Below are positions 48,466 to 60,935 of a stretch of DNA of 64,000 nt, in pieces. A program made the position numbers and the translations under genes. How positions within the stretch are numbered: the stretch's first letter is position 1; each line of letters begins with the position of its first letter. Source of the DNA: Carya illinoinensis (lineage: Eukaryota > Streptophyta > Magnoliopsida > Fagales > Juglandaceae); assembly GCF_018687715.1 (NCBI RefSeq), contig NC_056759.1:34996385-35060384 (forward strand). Reading direction: 5' to 3'. The notes beneath the pieces were generated by a model. The model had not been told where the DNA came from and did not search any database. It worked only from the letters and a program-made list of their open reading frames with translations.

Positions 48466-50622
48466 ATAGTCCCCATCGATTCAAGTGGCACATGGAAGAT
48501 AGTCAAGGATGAGCGAAGCAAGTTGAATCGATTAGGAGATAATGACTTGGTGAGAATGTTAGCCACTTGATCCTTGCTTGAAGCAAATGCAACTCTGAGT
48601 GTCTTGGCTGCAACTATTTCTCTTACAAAATGGAAGTCAAGTTCAACATATTTAGTTCTTGAATGTAACATAGGGTTTACTGACAAATAAGTAGCACCTA
48701 AGTTATCACACCACAAGGTTGGTGGGTCAGATAAAGAAATGGTTAATTCTCTTAACAGGGACTGAATCCAAAGAATTTCACAAGTGGTGTTAGCCACAGC
48801 CTTGTACTCAGCTTTTGTTGAAGAGCGGGCGATGGTGGGCTGCTTCTTAGATCCCCAGGAAATTAAGTGGGAGCCAAAATATACACAAAACCCACCCGTG
48901 GATTTGCAATCATTGGGACACCCTGCCCAGTCAGCATTCGAGAAGGCAATAAGTTTGAAGGAGGAAGATGATGAAAAATAGAGACCAAAATGTTGTGTAA
49001 GGCGAAGGTAGCGTAAAATACGCTTGACGGCTTGCCAATGGGAGACACGGGGACAGTGCATAAATTGGCACACTTTGTTGATTGCAAATGACAGGTCAGG
49101 CCAAGTAAAAGAAAGATACTGGAGACTCCCTACTACACTCCTATAAAGCTGAGGATTTTCAAAGGAAGGTCCATCAAGTGCTGAGAGTTTAACATTGGCA
49201 CACATAGGAGTAGACACTGGCTTAGAGTTGTGCATGTTGGTCTTTTGTAATAAATTAGAAATGTAGCAGCTTTGAGACATGAATAGACCAGAGGATACGA
49301 GAAATTTCCACACCTAAAAAAAAAATGTAAAATACCAAGATCTTTGACAGGGAAGTCATTACGAAGAGAATTAATAAAGTCATGAATCAAGGAAATGACA
49401 GATGCAGTCACAATAATATCATCAACATAAATTAAAATATAAATGGAATCAGAATCGTGGGAGAGAATAAACAAGGATGAATCTGAAACTGAAGCATGAA
49501 AACCTAAGAAAAGCAATTTAGAACTCAGTTTAGAGAACCAAGCCCGTGGGGCTTGTTTCAAACCATAAATTGATTTGTGTAGCTTACATACGTGGTGCGG
49601 GAAGTCAGGAGTTATGAACCCAGCAAGTTGATGCATATAGACATCCTCCTCCAAGTCGCCGTGTAAGAAGGCATTCTATATATTAAGCTGATGAAGAGGC
49701 CAGTTGCGGGTTACAGCGATGGATAGAAGGAGCCTTATCGTGACAGGTTTAACAACAGGACTAAAAGTCTCTGAGTAATCAAGACCAGGCTGCTGACGAA
49801 ATCCCTTAGCTACAAGACGAGCTTTCCGTCGCTCTAGAGTGCCATCAGCCTTTCTTTTGGTTTTGAGAACCCACTTAGAACCGAGAATATTGAGGTGAGG
49901 AGAGGGCAAATCCCAGGTTTTGGTCTGAAGAAGTGCATGAAACTCTATGGCCATTGCATCACGCCATTCAGAGTATTTGGCTGCTTCGGTATAACACGTG
50001 GGTTCTTCTGGAATGGATGAAGATTCGGAAATAGTGAAAGAGGCAAATTTGGGTTTTGGCCAAGGGATGGTACCGTTGGAACGAACAAGAGGATGATGCG
50101 TGTTGGTCTTGGATCGAGTGATGATGCCGTGAGGAGTGGGGAAAGAAGTAGGCAAGGGTTCAGATGGGGAGGCAGTGGGTTGCTGAGAGGTGGGGTTAGA
50201 GGAGGAGATCGCAGAAGAAGAAGAAGCAGGGGAGCTGTCCGCTGGAGAAGAAGATTGGATGGATCGGGTAGGAGAGGAAGTTTGATGGGTTGGGTTATGT
50301 GGAAGATTGATGGGCTGTAAGGAAATGAGAGTGGGCCGAATAGCAGTAGAGAAAGTAGGCTGGGTAGATGAACTCTGTGAGGAATTAAATGGGTCGTAGG
50401 TGAGTGGAGTGGGCTTAGAGATATGTGGCTAAGTGGAGAGGCCAGAGTTAGAGGAGGATGACTGAGAAGCAAATGAGAATTTTGTTTCATCAAATCTAAC
50501 GTCCAGAGAGATATATACACGACGAGAGGGAACATGTAGAAAGTTGTAGGATTTGTGATCAGGTGTATATCCAACAAAGACACATAGGTGGGAACGTAGA
50601 TCCATTTTATGCTTGTTGTAAG

Positions 50623-50793
50623 TAGGGGTGAGTTCGGTCCGGTCCGGTCCGGTCCGGGGAGGTTTTGTGGACCGGACCGAACCTATTCGGTCCAGGGTTT
50701 TCCAACCCTGGACCGGACCGAACTCCATCAGGACCGGTCCGGTCCGGTCCTATTCGGTCCGGTCCGGTCCGGTCGGTCCATTCGGTCCAAGGT

Positions 50794-50830
<37 letters not shown>

Positions 50831-51376
50831 CTAATGACATTTTTTTTAATATTTATGTAATTATATTGTAATATATTTAATATATATACATATAGTATTA
50901 TATATATATTAGTAATATGCTAATACTATTAGTCTATTAGTAATAATACTATAACTAATAAATATATGTAATAATAACTATACTATAACTAATAACTATA
51001 TGTAATAATAGTAATAGTGATAACTATATATTTATATAATATGCTAATATTTAATGACATTTTTTTTAATATTTATGTAATTATATTGTAATATATTTAA
51101 TATATATACATATAGTATATTATTATATATATTAGTAATATGCTAATACTATTATATAAATAATATATATAAATAATATTTTTTTTTTTTTCTATTCGGT
51201 CCGGTCCGGTCCGGTCCGGGGTGAAAAACTCCCGGACCGGGACCGGACCAAATCTTTTCGGTCCCTTAAAAATGGGACCGGACCAGACCGGACCCAATTC
51301 GGTCCGGTCCGGTCCGGTCCAAATAGTGCCGGTCCGGTCGGTTTTGCCGGTCCGGACCGGCCGATGCTCACCCCTA
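50623..51376. mobile_element. hAT-type MITE made of GGTCCGG repeats
   Basis: Inverted ends TAGGGGTGAG and CTCACCCCTA are flanked by an exact 8-bp duplication GTTGTAAG (50615-50622 and 51377-51384), the size made by hAT transposases. Next to each end are arrays of CCGGTCCGGTCC in both orientations. The AT-rich centre holds two near copies of ATTTTTTTTAATATTTATGT (about 50838 and 51059) and a T run of about 40 (50788-50828). The copia coding sequence reads straight across when it is removed (RPYN then KHKMDL). Confidence 0.9.
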
Positions 51377-53610
51377 GTTGTAAGGCCTTAAATTAGGCCA
51401 TCAAGCTGACCCAAAAACTCTTAAGAATGAATAATCTGGTATTTGTTTGAACAAGGCCTGAAATGGAGAGATATTGTTTAAGAGTGGGGTAGGCATTCGG
51501 TTAATGAGAAATGTGGCTGTTTGGAATGCCTCAGCCCAGTACACAGAGGACATGGAAGAATGAGCGAGAAGTGAAAGTCCCGTCTCGACAATATGTCGAT
51601 GACGTCGCTCGACATTCCCATTTTGAGGATGAGAATAGGGGCAGGAAATTCTATGGGAAATACCAAATTGTTTAAGAATAGTGTTTAGGGGACGAAAATC
51701 TCCCCCCCAGTCAGACTGAATGGATATAACATTGGAAGAAAATGTATTACTGACATAACGTAAGAATGCAAGAAAAATGGAAATAACATCAGACTTAGCA
51801 TGTAAAGGAAAGAGCCATATATATTTGGTGAAATCGTCTACAATAGAAAGATAATATCTGAAACTCTTGGTGGACAGCACAGGCCCTGGTCCCCATACAT
51901 ATAGAAATAGAAGTTGAAAAGGAAAGGAGGAACAAGAAGGAGAGAGGGGATGGGGAAGAACATGAGACTTGGCTTGTAAACAAGCAGGACAAACAAACGA
52001 TGACATAGTAGTAGAAATAGGTAAATGAAAATTCCGAATAGTAAGTGAGGTGACACGGGGGTAGGGATGACCCAAACGGTAGTGCCAAATCTGAGTGGAA
52101 GTACGTTCTCCTATGAGTGCATGAGAGGAAGTGGAGATGCCATGTTTGAGAGGTAGAGATGGTGGTGGTTTAGCTTCTGCATCAGCTTGAAGAACATATA
52201 GCCCATCCTTAACATGGCCTTGAAGAAGTACCTGCTTGGTACATAGATCCTTCACAAAAAAAACCAGAAGAGTGAAATTCGAAAAACACAGCATTATCAT
52301 GACAAAATTGTTTAACAGAGAGCAGATTTCGAGTGATTAAAGGCACATGTAATAAATTTTTGAGAAAAAATTGACGAGAAGAGAAAGAAAGCTTAGCCAT
52401 GCCAGTGTTTTGAATGGGAAGAACAGATCCATCACCAATGCTAACTTGATCCGGTCCAGTGTAAGGAGTAAAGTTGAGGTTCAAATTAGCAAAGTCAGAG
52501 GTAAAGTGATTTGTAGCAGCGGTATCAGGGAACCATTCAGAAACAGAAGGTGGAACTAAGGGAAAAGTAGTGTAGTTGGCGTGAAGAGTGGGAGGAGGAG
52601 GGGTTTGATAAGCATGATCAAACCGATAGTAACAAGACATTGCAGAGTGACCAGACTTATGACAAACCTAACATGTTGGGCGTTGAGGAGAATTAGAGGG
52701 GAAAAAATTAGAGTGAGGAGTGGGAGAACCACGACCCCGACCACGGCCTCGTTGACCACGACCACGGCCTCTGTTGGAAGGAGATGCAGAGAAGGAATGA
52801 GTGACTGTGGAGTTAGCAGAAATCAGACTAGCAGAAAGAAGAGAGTGTGTTTGATGGGCCAGCCGTAACTCATGATTGAGGAGGTAACTGAAAACTTGAG
52901 CAAGAGAAAGTGGGTCAGGATGAGTTGTAATGGACGTGACAATGGATTCATAGTCCGAAGCTAAACCAACTAAGAGGTAGATGATGAATTCGGAAGGGGA
53001 AAGGGGGCGCCCAGCAGCACTAAGAGAGGAAGAAAGTGCTGTAGCTTTGTGAAAATATTCTGAAATGGACTCAGAGCCTTTCTTCGAGGTAGCCAATTGG
53101 AATTGGGTTTGCATAATGTGTGCTGAAGATTGAGCTGAAAATAGAGAAGAAAGAGTATTCCAAACTTCACTCGAAGTTTTGCACTCAAGAACCTGAGCAA
53201 GAACAGTGTCGGTCAAAGAAGAGTTTATAGCCGAAAGAACAAGTTGATCCTAAAGAGCCCATTCAGTGTAAGTTGGGTTGGTTTGCTCGTCCACCGTGGG
53301 TGGAGGGGAGGGAATCGTGCCATCAATGTAGCCAAAGAGGCGATGGCCTTTAAGAAAGGGTAGAATGTGAGCTTTCCAAAAAAGAAAATTGTTAATATTG
53401 AGCTTTACGGTGACAAAATTTGAAGTATGGTTTGGGATGGTGGTGGGAGTTGTATTTTTATTGGGAGCCATTGCAGGTCAGGGATATTGGATGTGAGTCC
53501 TATTCTAGGCTCGTGATACCATAATGAAATAAAGAAGAAGCACAGAATGTGCTCGACAGAATGTCAAGGAGAAAATGAACATTTCATAAATGTATTTCGT
53601 ATATTGTTCT

Positions 53611-55012
53611 TGTTGCCCAGATGACTAATACAAGAGGAGTGTGAATTAAATTGTATTTAAGAAAACAACAATTATAAATAAATATACAATATAAAATATA
53701 AATAAAATATGAAACAACAATAAATATAAAGAGTAAGGGTAAGAGAGAAGCAAACTCAATATGTTAACGAGGTTCGGCCCCACTGCCTACGTCCTAGCCT
53801 CAAGCTACTCCTTGAAAATCCTCAAATTCACTATTCAACCTCCTTCAGGTGGAGATAGAAACTTATTACACATTTGAACAATACCGCTACAAAATATTCG
53901 TGTAGAACACCCTCTACACTTGCAATCACCTTACATATGGTGATTCAACTATTCCCTGTGTAGAACACTTTCTACACGCATAAGGGTTATACACACCCTT
54001 TTACTGATACAAGAGCTAATAGTGGGTAGGTTATCAGAAAACACTCCTCAATGAGTGAAATAAGAACAATACAGCGCAAATTATATCTCTCTCAAAATGA
54101 ACAAGAATTAAGGCTCAATGCTTAGAGAAGAGAGAATGAAAGCTTTGAATGAATGTTGTATGCTCTTGATGTTGTAAATTTGAAGCTCTCAAATGATCTA
54201 TTTATAGGCATATGAGACTTCATATTCAAATTTAAAAAGATTCACATGTGAAAGACAACATCATTCACTTTTTCAAAAAATTCAAATAAAAGGTTCTTCT
54301 TTTTCAATTGTCAAAGATAATATCATTTATTTTTCAAAAACTTCAAACCTAATCTTTTACTTTTGGCATATGATAAAAGAAACACACTTTACTTTTCAAA
54401 AAATTCAAACCTAATCTTTTTACTTTTTGCATATGAAAAAAGGAGCACACTTTACTTTTCAAATATTTCAAACCTAATCTTTTTACTTTTTGCATATGAC
54501 GAAATGAGCACACTTTACTTTTCAAATTTTTTAAACAAAATCATCTACCTTTTGCATAAGTCAAAAAAAGCATTAATCACTTTTGAAAATATTCAAATAA
54601 AACATGCACATGTGAAAGATGACAATCAATCATCTTTAATATTTTTAAAGCTCAAACCTTTAATCATGTAATGCACATGTGAAAGATGACAATCAATCAT
54701 CTTTCAAAATTTTCAAATTTAATTTTTAAAATATTCATACACATGTGGAAAATGTATTTTAATGCTTTATGATAAAATATTAATTTGGAGCCTTAATCCT
54801 AATTTTGAATTTTTAAGAGATTTATAACATTACTCTATGACTTTAATGTGAACTTGTTCCCTTCTTACTTATGCTTGTTTCCATGATGTGCTTGACTCCA
54901 TTGTGTAGACAACTTGAACTTGAGACTTCTTTATTCTTTGAATTCATTTGTTATCATCAAAATCTATGTGTAGATATATAATTACACAAAACTTAAAATC
55001 TTGAGTTCAACA
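53611..55012. mobile_element. Probable solo LTR, 1402 bases
   Basis: It starts TGTTGCCCAG, ends GAGTTCAACA (TGTTG..CAACA), and is flanked by a perfect 5-bp duplication GTTCT (53606-53610 and 55013-55017). The other LTR of the host element shows the uninterrupted site. There is no coding frame. It contains ATGTTAACGAGGTTCGGCCC, a phrase often seen in plant LTRs, and internal tandem repeats. A solo LTR left by recombination is the simplest reading; a TRIM-like or other non-autonomous element is possible. Confidence 0.8.
54350..54545 (+). repeat. Three tandem repeats of about 63 bases
   Basis: The unit CTTTTTACTTTTTGCATATG with CACACTTTACTTTTCAAA recurs at about 54355, 54415 and 54478 with few changes. 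A second duplication (GCACATGTGAAAGATGACAA) follows at about 54605 and 54672. Both lie inside the probable solo LTR. Confidence 0.8.
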
Positions 55013-55665
55013 GTTCTACCACATTATAATGATGCTCATAAAGTGAGCTATTTATAGCCAACAATACATACGTAAATCATAACAACCAACTACAAGATTA
55101 AATCTCCACTATACACCTCATCATCTTTTTGTTATGCAAGTAATTCCAGAATATTCCATGAGTTGGAATTTGTTATTTCTGTCCAGAGGGTGCTTGGTGT
55201 TTTGGCATGGTGCGGTTACAACCTTGTTGTAATTCTGAAGAATTTGATGCTTCAATAAGGTGTAATGTTCATGCAGCCCTTCGAAATCCATTTTGGATGA
55301 TACCCACAAGCAGTTTATACATCAAAACCATAGAAAAACTCGCCAACTAAGCTCCAGTACGATTGCCAACATGCCTTGGAAACGTTAGGAGGAAGAAGAA
55401 ATCTTGAATCGGTCCGAAGATACTCAGACCGAACCTAGCGGATCCCCTCAAGAATGTAGTGACGCTTTGTTCGCATGCCAGGAAATGTAGGCTCAGGAGC
55501 ATCTTGAGTGATCAGTTTCCTAAGAAAATAGAAGTTCAAAGGAAAAAAGTCTTCGGAAGGGCGGCCTGTATGCAAGATTTTGTAGCAATCAGCGAATGAA
55601 AAACTAAAACCCGAAATGGCTAAGCCAAGTAATAAGGCATAGCAAATGGATAAAAGGGGGCACAT

Positions 55666-57914
55666 TGCAAAGCTATGGTTTCTATTGGTATTGAGAAAAA
55701 CCTTAAACCTTCTCAAAGCCTCACCTTTAATGGCCGGTGTGGGAGTGTACATATATATATGCAGGCGCCACTGAAAATGATGAGTCTTTAACTAATCTTT
55801 AAACACGCAAGAATCTTTTATTATGAAAGCTAAGCGACATTAATTGTGAAATTCATGTGGTTTGATCTATTAGATTCTTTGAATCATCCAATTCTAATTT
55901 TAAGTCATGAGAAGTTGAAACTTTCAAATTGAACTCAAATGATTTTCCCAATAAAACAAATTTAGGAAATATCCAAAAAGAAACTGACTTGGACTCCCTG
56001 ATCCTAGACAGAAAAAAAGATTAGTCTTCTTATTAGATCTCTCACAATTGTAGGGTCACTTTCTGCACTAGAAATTTAAGACTGGTCAAAAATGCTTATC
56101 CTGAAACAAACTTGGGGAATATTTATTGGAACAAATACCTTGACTTCTCAAATTCTAGATAGACAACACTTCATAATCTAAATATATCTCTTCATTGAGT
56201 TGAGGTTTGCTTTTGCAGCAGCAAATCTCTAGGGTATGTTGGCCAATAAGGTACAGTTCAATGAGTTCATGATGCATGAGGACTTGTTCAAGGTCTGCTG
56301 AAAAATCTATAAAGGGGATTTGGAGGTTGACTCGATGAGCTAGTTGCCACGTCATGCGCATGTAGTTGATGTATGGAGGAAACAAAGAAGGCTCAAAGAA
56401 GAGAGAAACTGTTAATGTCCATTTCCTCTTGTACTCTTAGTGGTTAATGAGAGACCATATATTAATTTACACTTGGCAGGCAAAATGCAGTATGAAGTAA
56501 GAACCAAATAGAAGTGACAAAACACAATAGACAAATGGAAAAGGCCAAGAGAACGTGAAGGGAATCTGCATTGACAAGACTTGAGTGTTAAAATCTGTTA
56601 ATAACTCTTTTTCCATGAAGAGGATGATCATTGATGACAAATCAGTTTGACTAAGCAGCTGTAAAACCACTCGTTTATCTGACCTTGAAGGAATTTACTA
56701 CCCTCTTCTAATGATAATTCTGTAGGACTCTATTTAAACCCTGTAGAATTAAATTCATACAAAACTAACAGAATTTCATAGTTCATTGCATAAAGTTAGA
56801 CAATATATAGCCTAATTCTCTTAACCAACGGTAATCATTTCATCCTTAATACCACTCTAGCATAGTTTCCTTCACTGTTGAGCAAAATACCATTAGCTAA
56901 CTTCAACTGAATTTTCTCTTTAATTTAAATGGGCAAACGCGTTTTTTGGCATGATCCTGAAAGAAAGAAAAGAAACAAGAACATAATGAATTGGTTTCTG
57001 GGCCAAAAGGTCTAAACTGAATGTTGTGTTTTTGCTAGAAATGCCAAAGTTCTAATGTTGTCGCCTGTCGGTTTCCAAATTTGCAGTTGCACACTTTGAA
57101 AAAGATGGCTTGCGCTGAAAAATGCTTAGAGCACTCGCAACTTTTTATGCATTTTGCACATAGAAGCAAAATGGTTAGCGTGATGGCTAAACAGGGTCTC
57201 CATAAGATCATATGTGTAATGAATACAAATTGTATTTTTGTTTCATGTGGGTTGAACTTTCGTCTATGTAAATACTTTTATTGTTTCTTTATCTTTCCTT
57301 TTCTCTTTCTTTTATATTTTTTTCCTTGTAAAAGTACTCACGATACAACCTTATAAAACTCGACAAAAACTATAATATTGTGAGAATATTGTGTTTTAAT
57401 TGAGATAGAAACATACTCATGATAAAAACTTTATGAAAAGTGAAAAAAATTAAAGAAGTTAACAAAAAACTTATTTTAGGAGGAACAGTTCCTTTCATTT
57501 TTTTAAAAAATTTTCTTTTCAAATTTTGTTAAGAGTTATTCTTGTGATCTTAGAGTGGGGAGCGAGACATTATATATTCTTTTGCCACATCCTTTTTCCA
57601 ATTAAAATTCTCTTTAATTACTTGATTATGTAGGTTGATATATACCTGTTTTGTAAGAATAGGCAAAGAGGATGAAGAAGTCATCCCTAGCCCACGATGA
57701 TAGTTCAGGCCTCATTCAATTTGAGTTTGGGCTCACGATAGCTATCCAGAGAGGCGATATGGTGCTCGTGCGTACATATAAAGCATTGAATAAAAGATAA
57801 GTGCAACAAACATAAATGGAGAAATAAACACATGGATTTATTTGGTTTGGTACAGGGCCTGCGTCTACAAGTCATTTGAGGAGCTAATCCTTTATAAATA
57901 GAGAAATACTTTTT
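55666..57914. other. Upstream region of the kinase pseudogene
   Basis: The first part would be the former promoter. A 76-codon minus-strand frame at 56385-56155 has mixed amino-acid composition but no family I recognise. The remainder shows no gene. Confidence 0.4.
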
Positions 57915-58108
57915 GCAGTCAGCAGATGCAGTCGGCGTGCAGTCGGCTGTCAAAAACAATTAATACGAAACCTACATGAAAGAAAAAAATTATTTTTATA
58001 ACTTTTTATAATTCATGTAGGTCCCCTTGAATATAAAAAAAATTTTTTATAATTTTTTTTTATTTATTCCGTATAGCCGACTGCACGCCGACTGCATCTG
58101 GCGACTGT
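57915..58108. mobile_element. MITE with 34-base inverted ends
   Basis: The end GCAGTCAGCAGATGCAGTCG GCGTGCAGTCGGCT (57915-57948) and the inverted copy at 58075-58108 differ at only a few positions. Each arm contains GCAGTCGGC twice. The interior is AT-rich, with an internal inverted pair CCTACATGAA / TTCATGTAGG. Confidence 0.8.
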
Positions 58109-59304
58109 ATGTAGCAAAGCCCATTTCCCTCTTTTATGTCTCACCCTCTCTATTTCCTTTGATACACTCTCTTTTATAAGCTTATGTCCCCTCATTTCTC
58201 TCTCTCTCTCTTCCTTCTTGGTGAGACCTCCCTTACCCTGGACTTGGAAGGCATTATTGGCCTGGAATATTTTTACCCCTTCCAATTATTATACCATCCA
58301 AATCAATTAAATAATTAAAAAAATATATCTATAGAAAAGGACACACGGCGCGCACTTGCTTAAAAAAATAATATAATTATAAAAATAAATTTGTAAATTG
58401 ATATAATTATATATCATATGCTATATTTATTTTATAATCTGACATACCATATTAAATTACATCAATTTATAAATTTATTTTTATAAAGTTTTTATTAAAA
58501 CATTTCTCTAATAAAATCATATGCTCATGATCAAAGGATAAGACTATCAAGAGAAATCATATATTAAATACACTCACGAATGGTCTCCATAAGCACTTCT
58601 CTTTCCAAATAACATAACTTTTGTTTCTTGTGTTGGTTTTTTGTATTATGATTTTTTTTTCTTGCCACTTTCCCATTTTATTTTTTCAAATATGATCTAG
58701 AGCATGCACTTCCAACTAAAAAGATTGATGAATTTAGTTAATTAGACTACTCCTTGGGCTTTGGATAAATAAATTAATGAGATTTACAAAGTCCAAGGCC
58801 CAACTATGTAAATAATAGCTTAAAAAATTTTCCCCACCCAACAAGAAGTGATTAGGTAATAAGACATAGATTTAGGTTGAGATGACGTCACTCCTTAATT
58901 AAGGATACATTTTATTTGCAGTCTTTAAGAGCATATTCTTTATTAAATGAAAAAAAAAAAAATCATTTTAGAAAAGATATATTTATAATTTTAAAAATAA
59001 ATTTTTTTAAATCTATATTTCGGTCCCTAAATGAAAACTATACATATCATTACTTTAATCAAGATGAGAAAAATTAGAACATTTATGATGATCTGAACTA
59101 GAAGGTAAGATATCCAATGCAGCATTGAACGCATTAATGTAACAAAACTTAATGCTGAGTAACTGCTCATGCAAAAAGGATATATACAAAGTACGCACCT
59201 TTAATACAATACGGCGTGTATGTGTATGTGTGTGTATATATATATATAGATCTCATAAAAAAAAATATACAATAGGAGATTGTTAGAAAAATCATACACC
59301 GGCA

Positions 59305-59630
59305 TCGTTTTGGTGTTGAGATGAGATGAAATGAAATGAAAAATTTATTAATAATAGTAAAATAATTTGAATTAATATATTTTATTAGATTTTAAGAAAT
59401 TAGAGAGAAAAATTGAATAAAAATATTATAAATTTTAAATATTATTATAATATATTTTTTAATATTATTTTTGTTTTGAAATTTAAAAAAGTTGAATTAT
59501 TTTTTATGTTTTGTTTAGATTAGAACAATTGTAATAATTAAATAGTGATTAGATGAAAAAATTAAAAAATATTTATATTTAAATAATATTTAAAATTAAA
59601 ATAAAATGAGATAAGATAAATTGAAAGGAG
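59305..59630. mobile_element. MITE, family B copy, reverse orientation
   Basis: It begins TCGTTTTGGTGTTGAGATGA and contains AAAGTTGAATTATTTTTTAT, TTGTAATAATTAAATAGTGA and AAATGAGATAAGATAAATTG. Read in reverse complement these match the family phrases at 28105-28345 and 36148-36355. The ends are diverged. Confidence 0.45.
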
Positions 59631-60935
59631 ATAAATACGTACGCTCACGATGATGGCCAAAAACCCTTTGTTTTGTTCTTTTGTAGTAATAACTAGGGAC
59701 CAAACCCCAAATCATATCCGCCCGCCTCGGATGCCCTATAATTAATCAACTTGGTCCCATATCCAACAATCGCGTGTTGTTTTTCCACAAAAACCAGTGA
59801 ACATGTAAGAGCAGAAACCGGCATGGCCGGGTCCATATCTGTCTTTGATTTTACAACACTTTCAGCAAACATATCCTTTATTTTCGGACATTTTAACAAG
59901 CGTGCTCTTGCTTAATGTTCGTGTGCTTGAGCTGCCGACATGAGCTGAACCGAATTAAGCAAGCATGCATGCAAACATGCGTGGTGCCTTCTTAATCTTA
60001 ATTAATAATTTGTCATATCCTAATTATCTAATAAATTGTTTTAATATTGCCAATGATGAGGCTAAGATCACGAGAAAAACGACATAATTACAGTCCAGAT
60101 GAAACTCCGGGAACGTCACGTACGGTTCAAATAATAATAATAATATATTCTAAATCCTGTCGTTGTTCCTTCATGCTACCGTAACACGATTTGTTTATGA
60201 AATAGAAAACGCTGTCCTTGGAAAACCAACATTCTTTTGTTTCTCTCCTTAATTTCATCTCTCTTATTGAGCCAAGTTGTCGTGCATGATGCATATATGC
60301 AGCATGGTACCTCTCTCTATCAGCAGTACATTACTACATGCCTATTAATTGACAACATTTTAATTGCTTAATCAAGTTTAAATAAGCAATATCTCATGCC
60401 TATCAAAATCCTATAGTCTGGTTGGCATAACTTTCAGTCTTTAAAATAAAGGTCTGGAGTTCGAAATCTCATTCTTCTAAATATATATATATGTATGTAT
60501 ATATCTCATACGTTATTTGATTAAAAGTTTAAAATCTTACTTATTCGGTAATTCTCTTTTAAGTTATATATGATTCAAAATTCGGCCTAAGTCAAAAGAA
60601 GAGAGTTTTATGGGACCAGTGTGACGCATTGTCACTGTAGTACCGTAGTGCAGTCCTGCAAACATGACCTTGATTCCTTGGTTTTCCGATTGCATATATA
60701 GGCTAGAAAGAGACTGGTTAATTAAGGATGTCAATCACGGGTTTGTTGCATGAATTAGATTGTTTTAAGTTAAAAATAAATAAATTGAAAAATCATCCAC
60801 TTTTTAATACAATGTATTTAGTGAATTTTTAATTGGATGTAAGCTAAATTCATTAATAAATTGTAATCAAGATTTCACTTTCATACATTTTAGTAAGGTA
60901 TTACACACAAGATTTTTTTTTTTTTTTTTTCAAAC

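Larger units (their letters stand above)
48129..55254 (-). mobile_element. Ty1/copia LTR retrotransposon, degenerate
   Basis: The LTRs (48129-48465; 53525-53610 plus 55018-55254) are very similar. Beside the 5' LTR, TGGTATCACGAGCC (53520 downward) is a primer-binding site for initiator Met tRNA. Order on the minus strand: gag with the RNA-binding zinc knuckle (53471-52640, stops at about 53250 and inside the knuckle), protease, integrase (HYRLGHP, NGNVERRHRHI, 52300-51401), reverse transcriptase (WVLKTKRKADGTLERRKARL, YVDDIIVTAS, 50155-49133) and RNase H (DWAGCPNDCKSTGG, 49313-48387). Several stops and frame changes make it dead. TGTAA flanks it on the left directly and on the right six bases outside the LTR, the likely target duplication. 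Confidence 0.93.
53525..55254 (-). repeat. 5' LTR of the copia element, interrupted
   Basis: The LTR is present as 53525-53610 and 55018-55254; the about 1.4 kb in between is another element. Without it the LTR matches 48129-48465 along its length, apart from small indels (GAAGAA near the start, an absent ATGCTTCAAATCACAG stretch, TTG near the end). Confidence 0.85.
46740..55665 (-). pseudogene. RKF3-like receptor kinase, split by a copia insertion
   Basis: A receptor-like Ser/Thr kinase of the RKF3 type. The N part (55665-55261) has a signal peptide (MCPLLSICYALLLGLAISGF) and the extracellular start FFPLNFYFLRKL. It then has in-frame stops before VRSEYLRTDSRFLPPNVSKA and before TACGYHPKWISKGCMNIT. 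The reading resumes beyond the copia element at 48123 with TSQAEFESLIPESKLQEIE, then NVSDCTRYPFMYAAAVVNEL, a transmembrane segment (about 47815-47740), GKEGYGNVYKGILPDG, VAFKRFKN, HKDIKASNILLD, DFGLA, APEYALYG and SDVYSFG, ending near 46740. Frameshifts lie near 48035 and 47740. The segment after VRHVNLVSF has lost about 15 residues and gained stops. The catalytic-loop HRD reads HKD. It is non-functional. Confidence 0.9.

Noticed and set aside
49945..50583. Leu/Pro/Ser-rich minus-strand frame of 212 codons
   Set aside because: It is an alternative frame of the Ser/Pro-rich linker before the copia reverse transcriptase.
50609..50860. Arg/Gly/Pro-rich frames on both strands
   Set aside because: They come from translating the GGTCCGG repeats of the hAT MITE.
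54350..54720. Tandem repeats as a possible CRISPR-like array
   Set aside because: Units are contiguous without unique spacers, lie in a plant LTR-like element, and CRISPR arrays do not occur in plant nuclear DNA.
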